Made by a program: the position numbers and the translations under genes. Below the pieces are notes generated by a model that worked only from the letters and a program-made list of their open reading frames with translations, had not been told where the DNA came from and ran no database searches. Positions 1-6,423 of a DNA stretch of 10,457 bases are shown here, in pieces. The DNA is from an uncultured Bacteroidales bacterium. Its GTDB lineage: Bacteria; Bacteroidota; Bacteroidia; Bacteroidales; UBA932. Position 1 is the stretch's first letter, and each line of letters begins with the position of its first letter. The DNA is taken from positions 1-10,457 of the forward strand of contig CALCUQ010000040.1 of NCBI GenBank assembly GCA_937906795.1, in the 5' to 3' direction.

Positions 1-78
1 CGTATATCCGTTAAAGCGGTCGTAAGGGGTGGTTGTGAATTGCTTTCAAATTATTGTATCTTTGACATCACAGACAAC
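1..78 (+). CRISPR. End of type II-C CRISPR array: one spacer and terminal repeat
   Basis: Positions 1-31 are a spacer (complete or nearly so) and 32-78 a 47-base repeat that starts GTTGTGAATTGC and ends CACAGACAAC. Only one copy lies in the window, so repetition cannot be shown directly. The identification rests on three points: its length and sequence resemble, from memory, the 47-base repeats of Bacteroidetes type II-C systems; it sits just beyond cas2; and its first 26 bases pair with an anti-repeat upstream of cas9. That pairing fixes the direction: the crRNA is read on the plus strand, spacer first, with the 5' half of the repeat kept as the tracrRNA-binding handle. No further repeat follows 78, so this is the 3' end of the array in transcript direction and the array converges on cas2. 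Nothing recognisable lies in 79-143. Confidence 0.9.
57..64 (+). promoter_or_regulatory. Promoter element TATCTTTG inside the CRISPR repeat
   Basis: TATCTTTG fits the Bacteroidetes -7 consensus TAnnTTTG exactly and lies in the crRNA direction. A TTG at 33-35, 21 bases upstream, could serve as the -33 element and is also inside the repeat. Transcription would start near 69-72, at the 3' end of the repeat, so each repeat would drive the spacer that follows it. This is the arrangement known for the type II-C array of Neisseria meningitidis; its use here is inferred. Confidence 0.55.
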
Positions 79-143
79 AGATTTTTAGTATTTACCTATA
101 TATTAAACTGTTACACCTTATCATAGGATTAAAAAATGATGTC

Positions 144-184
144 AAAAAAAGAGCATAAGATTTGATTCTTATGCTCTTTTTTTT
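144..184. terminator. Bidirectional terminator between CRISPR array and cas2
   Basis: A perfect 10-bp stem (151-160 with 167-176) encloses the loop TTTGAT. It is flanked by an A-run (144-150) and a T-run (177-184), which extend the pairing and give a U-tract on either strand. On the minus strand it follows the cas2 stop codon directly. On the plus strand it would stop transcripts leaving the array. One hairpin therefore appears to close both converging units. Confidence 0.85.
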
Positions 185-185
185 G

Positions 186-518
186 TTAGAACAACTCAAG
201 TTGTAATCCACCATGCTCTGGAGCAGATTCTTTCTTTCCTATAAATATTTCCATATCCCCAAACTGTTTGTCAGTAATACCAATTATTCCAACCTTACCT
301 TTGTCGGGGATAAATCTCTTTATCCTACGTATATGTACATCCATATTTTCTTTACTTGCACAGTGCCTGATATATATGGAAAACTGGAACATGGTAAAAC
401 CATCTTTAACAAGGTTTTTCCTAAAAAGAGCATGTTCCCTGCGTTCCCGTTTAGTTTCAGTAGGAAGATCAAAGAAAACCATTATCCACATTACTCTATA
501 CTCGCTAAACCTATCCAT
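186..518 (-). CDS. cas2: CRISPR-associated endoribonuclease/integration protein Cas2
   Basis: This is a 110-residue Cas2, the small ferredoxin-fold dimer that bridges two Cas1 dimers in the spacer-integration complex. After a short lead, the first beta strand ends in VMWIMVFFDLP, placing the conserved metal-binding aspartate at Asp17. This is the usual Cas2 position, at the end of strand one. The sequence FQFSIYIRHC fits the next conserved strand, and the length is typical for type II Cas2. The ATG lies two bases after the cas1 stop codon, so the two are surely cotranscribed and probably translationally coupled. It is the last gene of the operon, with a hairpin terminator immediately after its stop. 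I see no truncation or lost key residue. Confidence 0.95.
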   Translation of the reverse strand: MDRFSEYRVMWIMVFFDLPTETKRERREHALFRKNLVKDGFTMFQFSIYIRHCASKENMDVHIRRIKRFIPDKGKVGIIGITDKQFGDMEIFIGKKESAPEHGGLQLELF

Positions 519-520
519 AC

Positions 521-1447
521 TTATAACTCTGGATAAATAATTTTCCTTATCTGACCCTCAAAACATTTTGCAAGGCTAGCTGTAGTTGTAGAAATCGCTA
601 TCATCAAAGGCTTTCTGTTACCATCAATAATTACATCCAATACCGGAATAGATAACAATTTTGCTTTTACTGATGTTGATAGTTTAGTATAATCTTCCCC
701 GCTTAATACTATATCAATAACCAGTTTATCTACATAAGGCCTATAAGGTTCCATTATATCATCTGCAAGACAATATGCATTATAGCGGTTATGATGATGA
801 ATTCCCAATGTTGGCAGCAAGCCACTTGACACTAAAGCTCTGGCTACAACTGCTCTAAGAATGGCATAGCCATAATTCAATAAGTTATTTGGAGGTGTTC
901 CATCTTTATCTCTATAGAATTTATCAAAATACGGAAATACATTTTTCCAATAATATGCAGCTGCCCGAGCCTCAAGATTTTCGCTATCTCCGCTTTTTAC
1001 CTTTTCTGCCCAAACTAACATATTACCAACCTCTATTCCATTACTTTGTAAGATTTTTGCTTGATTTTTGATTTTTGCTTGAATGGTCTGTTGCCACAAC
1101 TGCTTTTTAAGAGGTAGTGATGCATCAATCTGATTTCTGAAACGCTCATTCTGCGTTGTATGACCACACAAGGGCAACATGAGTCCTACCGGTAATCTTG
1201 AGCTGTCACAAGTTATTACTGCACAATTATTCTCCAGCAGGGACTCCATGAGACCATGTGTTATAGTTATCTGTTTATTATCCAAAACAACTACTCCTAT
1301 ATCTTCTACAGGTATTGTTCTGGTTGTTTTAGACTCAAATAACTCTGGCAAATCTGCCTTTGCAATTTCGGGCATCCTCACTACCATTTGACAATCTTTT
1401 AATGATAAATACGCCGGATTCCCGAAATAAAGCGTACGTTTTATCAT
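521..1447 (-). CDS. cas1: CRISPR-associated integrase Cas1 (type II)
   Basis: This 308-residue Cas1 is the metal-dependent integrase that, with Cas2, inserts new spacers at the array. The N-terminal part (about 1-90) fits the beta-rich domain and the rest fits the helical catalytic domain. The three metal ligands of the family can be placed: Glu159 in NLEARAAAYYW, His218 in LGIHHHNRYNAY, and Asp230 in ADDIMEPYRP. The last stretch is the usual Cas1 signature (D-x-x-E-P-[FY]-R-P). Length is normal and the frame is uninterrupted. It starts 196 bases after the cas9 stop, a wider gap than its two-base spacing to cas2. I found no clear promoter in that gap, so it is probably transcribed with cas9. 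Bacteroidetes often lack a strong Shine-Dalgarno, and none is evident here. Confidence 0.97.
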   Translation of the reverse strand: MIKRTLYFGNPAYLSLKDCQMVVRMPEIAKADLPELFESKTTRTIPVEDIGVVVLDNKQITITHGLMESLLENNCAVITCDSSRLPVGLMLPLCGHTTQNERFRNQIDASLPLKKQLWQQTIQAKIKNQAKILQSNGIEVGNMLVWAEKVKSGDSENLEARAAAYYWKNVFPYFDKFYRDKDGTPPNNLLNYGYAILRAVVARALVSSGLLPTLGIHHHNRYNAYCLADDIMEPYRPYVDKLVIDIVLSGEDYTKLSTSVKAKLLSIPVLDVIIDGNRKPLMIAISTTTASLAKCFEGQIRKIIYPEL

Positions 1448-1458
1448 ATTTATAAGGA

Positions 1459-1602
1459 TTATTTTTCAGTTTTGTCTATCCTCTTTAAAAATTCTCTAAA
1501 CACTACCCCCTCTTTCATCTTTACAACCTTTGCATAAACAGTCCCTACATTTGCTCTCTGATAAGGGCAAGCTACTATTTTATTAAATTGGTTAACTACA
1601 TG
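1459..1602 (-). pseudogene. Start-less open frame between cas9 and cas1, possible remnant
   Basis: On the minus strand a 47-codon frame runs from a TAG at 1603-1605 to a TAA at 1459-1461, eleven bases before the cas1 ATG. It reads like real protein: its middle contains CPYQRANVGTVYAKVV and its end FREFLKRIDKTEK. It has no ATG, GTG or TTG near its beginning. The only in-frame ATG is at 1516-1518, which would give 19 residues. I do not recognise a family. It could be the decayed tail of a lost gene, a small peptide using the internal ATG, or chance. The position in the cas operon and the protein-like composition make it worth noting, but the call is weak. Confidence 0.3.
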
Positions 1603-1643
1603 CTAATTAGAGAATAATCTCACTTTTTATAATATTCTGCATA

Positions 1644-4600
1644 TCAATATCCAACCTTTATAATACTCCCTAATCTATCTACTTTTATTGGAAGGCAATA
1701 CTCTTTTAAAGATAATTTTTTGTCTGTAAACTCGACTTTATTTTGCTGAGTATATTCCACTTTATCAATAATAGAATTTGCTATTGGAAACGGTATACCC
1801 CACAGCCTATTACCTGAAAAACTAACAACTTTATATACACATCTTTTATCCAATACTTGATAATCATTAGTATTAGAAACATACACTAAATCATTTGGCG
1901 ATAATACAAATATCGGTTCATTACCATTCTCATCCTCAGGGGCTGGAGATAAATTCTGTTTTAATCTTTCAATAACAACATTTAAAGGAATTGTAGCATA
2001 ACTCCTTTTTTTAATATAGTCCCCAAGTTTATCATCCCATTTTTCTGTTTCATATACTGCAAAATAAAGATTAGTACCCTTTGCAGCTTCTACAAATTTA
2101 GATGACTTATTTCCCTTCTTACCAACAGCAAACTTATCGGCCTTCTCATAGACACGAACTTTACGAATAGGATTATGTGCTTTACCTCCGTTTAATTGAG
2201 TTAAGTTTTTATTCATTTCATCAATACCATCTGCAGAAAAAGCAAGTTCTGGATTATTTTCTTTAGATTCCAAGTGTTTCAACAATATAGAGCGTATACC
2301 TGAATCTGTAATAGATTCAATAATTGATATAGCTTTATCATGTTTTTTAACATCCTTAAAAATATCAATCAATGATTTTCTTGAGGCAAAGTACCTGTCT
2401 TTAGTTTCTTTTGCATAATAGTATATATCAATTTTACTAACATTTATTTCTTGCCATACTTCTGAGTAATCCTCAATATATTTCTTAATTTTTTTGGCAT
2501 CATAACCTTTAGCCAACAGTGAAACAACCAATCCTTTAAATTCTTTATGAACAATTCTTGAAGGATTCTTTATAGCCTCATTCAACGATACCTGTTTTTT
2601 AAATCTCAGATTAACCTCACCATAAACAGTATCCTTGTGCAGAGGTTTACGGATTGCCCAATTAATGCCACTCTGACTAGCAGAAACCTTTTCCCCATTC
2701 TCAAAATGCAAATAATGGTTTGTTGCTTTATTGATTACACGTAAGTTTTGTTTAAAACTTACAACAATATTACTCAATACATCATAAACATCCTGAGCGA
2801 ATGTTTTCCATGGTTTCTTTATAACCCATTTGTAATTCCCGTTTTCGTCTGTTCTTACCTTATCGCATAACAGATGTTGCAAGTCGTATCTCGATATTTT
2901 TGATGTTGCACTTGCAGACTCATTATTAAGATAATTTACAATATTCCTGCTTGCACATGCAATTACAATAGCATCCATAGCATGATGCCTATGATCAATT
3001 CGTTTTTTATTAAAACCTTTTTGAAGTTCAAGCGGCATAACAGGAATTTCATGTCCACTGGAATTTACAGAGGTAAATTTTTCTGTTGATGTTATTTCAT
3101 TCAAGCGTTTGAAACGAGGTAGTATAATTTTATTCCAAACATCATTTATCCCCCAATCTTTTTTCAAACGGTCAGTGACACCTCCAGTACAAACAATTAT
3201 ATTCTTTGAAATAGCCTCCTCTTCACCTTCTTCTCTTACAATATTGGACAAAAGCCCCTTAACAACTTTACTTATATATCTGCTGTCATTTAATTGTCTG
3301 GCAATAAAATCATCGGGAATATCATCCATCATTAATTTGCGCAGTTTTCCTCTATTGTTGCTATAATGCTCTTTAACAAATTGTTCATACTCTTCTTTAG
3401 TAAAAATTTTAACATTCCTGCCAAAACTTAGTTCTATAATCTCCCCGCCATGCTGTTTGATGAACTCATATCCCAATAGATTGCCTTTCAACTTATTTAC
3501 TTCCGACTCACATATAACCTTATTTGACAAAGAATCATCAAAATACTTTGATTGCGGAATAACATGCTCTATTTCGTAAGCAGATGTAAACAATTTAGAT
3601 AGAGAAATAGGTTGACCTGTATAAGGAGAACGATATTTTTGCTCCAGCCACAATCTATAACGGAGTACCTCTCCTCTAGAAGGGCGTTTACTTATATCTG
3701 ATTCTCTGAACTTCTTTAAAATACCTTCAATATGATCGGGAATATCATATGGTCCCGACAACACACTTTCCTCATATATTCTAAGTATGTCTTGCTGACT
3801 TGGAGAATTTGGCCTTACATTTTCAATCTCAAATTCAGGATCTGCAAACTCCATCAACATTGCCTTAATACGCAAATTGGCATTCTCATTTTCTAAGATT
3901 TTGCGAGCCAATTCTTTCCGTTTGTCGGCAGGATTCTTCATATCCCTTCCCAACTCCAAATGTATTTCATCTATATTTCCATATTGCTGCCATATCTGTT
4001 TTACCGTACGAAGTGTCTCAGTTATCACCTGCTCAACTATAGGATTCCTTAGAGAATGTTGTTTAAACGATTCTATATACTTTTGCATATCTGCAGGCGA
4101 TTCCCACTTGGATATTTCCTTTGCCTCTGAATGTCGGTTATAAACAATATAGCATGCCAACCACACCGGAAGACCTCTATATGAGGATAAATCCTTATAT
4201 TCAATAAGTTTTTCCCTTACTTTATTATTAATTTGTTCACTATACTCTCCTGTTATAATTTTATCAATCCTTGCTAATGTATTTTTGTCAAAAGCTGTTT
4301 CTGTCCAATACTTGCCCATACGCATCAAAGGCAACAACTTTTTAATAGCCTTTGCTGAATATGCACCATATTCTTTCTTAAAAGGAGGAAACTTCTGGAA
4401 TACATCTACAAATGAATCTCCCAACTTATATTTCTCAGAAAACTTACGCAAAGCCTTTATCAACTCTGCCTTATCTTCAACTGAATATAAGATATGCCAT
4501 AATTGCTCCTCTTTTTCAGCAGTCAAAAAAGATAATGAAACATTGGCTTTACTAAGGTTTGCAAGTAATTGGGAACGGACTTCATTACAAGGATATTGCT

Positions 4601-6134
4601 TATCCTCAACATAATTCCAACGATATTGTTCTGCATTCTTTTTAAGTCCAAATGAAGGGTACTTTAAAAATGCTTTCTGATCAATTGATTTTCGTTCATT
4701 TAACCATTCAAATAATGATACATAATCTTCTTCTGTTTTTAAAAAAGAAGATGTTACATCTATATCATTTGATAACTCCTTTTTGTATATTCTAAGATTA
4801 CTCAAAAATTGCCATAACCTGAATTCTTGATATAAAGGATGAGACTTGGCTATACATTTTACTCCATAATGCTTCTCCTCCCCTGTTGAGGAATCATTTA
4901 CAATATGCTCTTCATAAGGACAATTTGCTATTAACGACTTTTTACTCTTTAATGGACGCTGATAAAATATTATATCCTCAACAAATAAATATGCAAAATC
5001 CCTATTGGATATATTAGCACGATATGCTTCATTACTTGAATACAGTTCCTCAATACAAGCTTTATACAAGTTAGGGTCCCTTAATTCTGAATGAAATTCA
5101 ATTTGCTTATTAAGAATCAATTTTAATTCTTCCTTGTAAAATTTTCGCTCAATAGTTCTAATTAGCTTACCCCTTATTTTTTGGGTTGGATTGCTTAAAA
5201 TAGCATCATATATATAAGCGCCTACAGTCTTTCCTGAATCCTCTATCTCGTGCTGGGTTCTTTCTTTTATTAAAGTCCAGTCATCCTCTTTTGGTGCACG
5301 GAAAGAACGCTTCACATTTCCCTCCCTGTCTAATTTAGGCTCTCCATTTTCATCCAGTTCAGTTGTTACAATAAACTCCTTTACCTTTCCAACCCAATCA
5401 AGTGGCGTCTTACTTGTTCTACGATAAATCCATCCATTTTTCAATTGAACATTATACCATGTATCCTTATCCCTCTTTTCTCCTGAATCCTCAACCGAAA
5501 TAACTTCTTGTGAGATATACTCAACTCTCTTGTTTGACTCCTTTTCCTGCTCTTCTCCTCTAAGTTGATAATAACCTCTTTTTTGATTAAAATTTAGCAA
5601 TATCCATGCAAGTTCCTCTTTCTTAATCTTCTGCGTCAAAGCCTTCTTCCTCAAATAATATATAACCCAATCGTATGGAATCTTTTTATATGCATACTCT
5701 GGATGAAATAATCTGAACTCATCCAGCATTTCATTGAACGAGTCAATAAAAATAAATTCATAGCTTCCATTATTATTCTTCCACGCCAATTTAGGTTCTT
5801 GTCCATCTATAATTTTTCCATATCTATCATGGGACTGGACATAATGTTCCGGTAAAAATCCTAAAATATTAAGGACTCTATTAAGTCTTTCTCTTCTTAG
5901 AATACATCTTTCCCTTAAATGCCTGTTCCCCCTAAATTTAGTCCTCTCCGCTGTTTGTGAAATGGTATTACCACGTTCAAAGTCACCCAAAATTGCAGCA
6001 TCCATAGGAATAATCCTACTTCCAGCAGCCTCAACACCCAACATGGATAAATTTTTATTCTCGTCAAAATCAGCATTTACAACAGCCCATCCAACGCTAT
6101 TAGTACCCAAATCAAGACCTAAAAATTTTTTCAT
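1644..6134 (-). CDS. cas9: RNA-guided endonuclease Cas9, type II-C
   Basis: This is a full-length 1,496-residue Cas9, the crRNA:tracrRNA-guided nuclease that cuts both strands of target DNA. RuvC-I is at the N-terminus (FLGLDLGTNSVGWA, catalytic Asp8). The arginine-rich bridge helix follows at about 64-88, then a long REC lobe. RuvC-II has Glu727 in IHLELGRDM. The HNH domain has its catalytic His857 in EIEHVIPQS, with Asn871 and Asn880 matching the second and third HNH positions. RuvC-III has His1051 and Asp1054 in HHAMDA. The remaining C-terminal 400 or so residues hold the WED and PAM-interacting region. All nuclease residues are present, so it should be active. It is long for II-C overall but within the range I recall for Bacteroidetes members. 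No csn2 or cas4 accompanies it. The ATG is followed at once by the RuvC-I strand, which fixes the start. The PAM cannot be read from the sequence. Confidence 0.98.
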   Translation of the reverse strand: MKKFLGLDLGTNSVGWAVVNADFDENKNLSMLGVEAAGSRIIPMDAAILGDFERGNTISQTAERTKFRGNRHLRERCILRRERLNRVLNILGFLPEHYVQSHDRYGKIIDGQEPKLAWKNNNGSYEFIFIDSFNEMLDEFRLFHPEYAYKKIPYDWVIYYLRKKALTQKIKKEELAWILLNFNQKRGYYQLRGEEQEKESNKRVEYISQEVISVEDSGEKRDKDTWYNVQLKNGWIYRRTSKTPLDWVGKVKEFIVTTELDENGEPKLDREGNVKRSFRAPKEDDWTLIKERTQHEIEDSGKTVGAYIYDAILSNPTQKIRGKLIRTIERKFYKEELKLILNKQIEFHSELRDPNLYKACIEELYSSNEAYRANISNRDFAYLFVEDIIFYQRPLKSKKSLIANCPYEEHIVNDSSTGEEKHYGVKCIAKSHPLYQEFRLWQFLSNLRIYKKELSNDIDVTSSFLKTEEDYVSLFEWLNERKSIDQKAFLKYPSFGLKKNAEQYRWNYVEDKQYPCNEVRSQLLANLSKANVSLSFLTAEKEEQLWHILYSVEDKAELIKALRKFSEKYKLGDSFVDVFQKFPPFKKEYGAYSAKAIKKLLPLMRMGKYWTETAFDKNTLARIDKIITGEYSEQINNKVREKLIEYKDLSSYRGLPVWLACYIVYNRHSEAKEISKWESPADMQKYIESFKQHSLRNPIVEQVITETLRTVKQIWQQYGNIDEIHLELGRDMKNPADKRKELARKILENENANLRIKAMLMEFADPEFEIENVRPNSPSQQDILRIYEESVLSGPYDIPDHIEGILKKFRESDISKRPSRGEVLRYRLWLEQKYRSPYTGQPISLSKLFTSAYEIEHVIPQSKYFDDSLSNKVICESEVNKLKGNLLGYEFIKQHGGEIIELSFGRNVKIFTKEEYEQFVKEHYSNNRGKLRKLMMDDIPDDFIARQLNDSRYISKVVKGLLSNIVREEGEEEAISKNIIVCTGGVTDRLKKDWGINDVWNKIILPRFKRLNEITSTEKFTSVNSSGHEIPVMPLELQKGFNKKRIDHRHHAMDAIVIACASRNIVNYLNNESASATSKISRYDLQHLLCDKVRTDENGNYKWVIKKPWKTFAQDVYDVLSNIVVSFKQNLRVINKATNHYLHFENGEKVSASQSGINWAIRKPLHKDTVYGEVNLRFKKQVSLNEAIKNPSRIVHKEFKGLVVSLLAKGYDAKKIKKYIEDYSEVWQEINVSKIDIYYYAKETKDRYFASRKSLIDIFKDVKKHDKAISIIESITDSGIRSILLKHLESKENNPELAFSADGIDEMNKNLTQLNGGKAHNPIRKVRVYEKADKFAVGKKGNKSSKFVEAAKGTNLYFAVYETEKWDDKLGDYIKKRSYATIPLNVVIERLKQNLSPAPEDENGNEPIFVLSPNDLVYVSNTNDYQVLDKRCVYKVVSFSGNRLWGIPFPIANSIIDKVEYTQQNKVEFTDKKLSLKEYCLPIKVDRLGSIIKVGY

Positions 6135-6161
6135 ATATATAGTTTTATTTATTTTTTATTC

Positions 6162-6169
6162 TAACTTTG
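6162..6169 (+). promoter_or_regulatory. Promoter -7 element TAACTTTG for tracrRNA
   Basis: TAACTTTG fits the Bacteroidetes -7 consensus TAnnTTTG exactly. It ends five bases before the anti-repeat, which puts the expected start at or next to its first base. Upstream is a T-rich tract without a convincing TTG at the -33 position. The element lies only 28 bases from the cas9 start codon, on the opposite strand. Confidence 0.65.
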
Positions 6170-6174
6170 TGCTT

Positions 6175-6255
6175 ACAATAATTGAAGCAATTCACAATAA
6201 GGATTATTCCGTTGTGAAAACATTAGGTAGCCTCGTCCTTTAACGGGGCTTTTTT
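6175..6255 (+). ncRNA. Predicted tracrRNA of the type II-C system
   Basis: Bases 6175-6198 form an anti-repeat to the repeat at 32-57. A 14-bp block (6185-6198 with 32-45, one G-U pair) and a 10-bp block (6175-6184 with 47-57) flank a small bulge where the repeat has two extra bases. Next comes AAGGATTATTCCG, a short nexus-like hairpin (GGA 6201-6203 with TCC 6208-6210), and then GTTGTGAAAAC. The end is an 8-bp terminator hairpin (6229-6236 with 6243-6250) and a run of six T. A TAACTTTG promoter sits just upstream. This order is that of known tracrRNAs; the predicted length is about 80 bases. It would pair with pre-crRNA, allow RNase III processing and load the guide into Cas9. The exact 5' end is inferred. 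Confidence 0.88.
6229..6255 (+). terminator. Rho-independent terminator of tracrRNA
   Basis: The stem AGCCTCGT (6229-6236) pairs with ACGGGGCT (6243-6250) over 8 bp, with one G-U pair and the loop CCTTTA. Six T residues follow. No T-run lies on the minus-strand side, so it should not stop transcripts heading into cas9. Confidence 0.88.
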
Positions 6256-6423
6256 ATTTAGACTCATTGCATCAATCAAAAGACCTTCTACAAATTTACA
6301 GAAAATTTTCATAATTTCCTTTCTAAGGTATAGCGGCGTAAAGGTGGTATATATTTCAGACAACTTCTGACACAATAAAAAATATTTATCCCTGGAATTA
6401 AGTGATGTATGTTGGCCAAGGGC

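Noticed and set aside
6223..6312. 29-codon frame on the minus strand with ATG preceded by AGAAAGGA
   Set aside because: It overlaps the tracrRNA terminator in antisense, is very short and matches nothing I know; the purine-rich stretch is common in this AT-rich DNA.
6326..6350. Resemblance between the spacer end (GGTCGTAAGGGGTGG) and GGCGTAAAGGTGG at 6335-6347, as a self-target
   Set aside because: The match is short, with an indel and mismatches; it is too weak for a protospacer and likely chance.
6356..6374. CAGACAAC, equal to the repeat's 3' end, inside a small palindrome TCAGA-CAACT-TCTGA
   Set aside because: An eight-base match is expected by chance at appreciable frequency here, no other repeat part is adjacent, and the 5-bp palindrome has no T-run.
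1448..6423. csn2, cas4 or another accessory CRISPR gene
   Set aside because: No intact frame other than cas9 of suitable length exists between cas2 and the peptidase; the locus is best read as minimal II-C.
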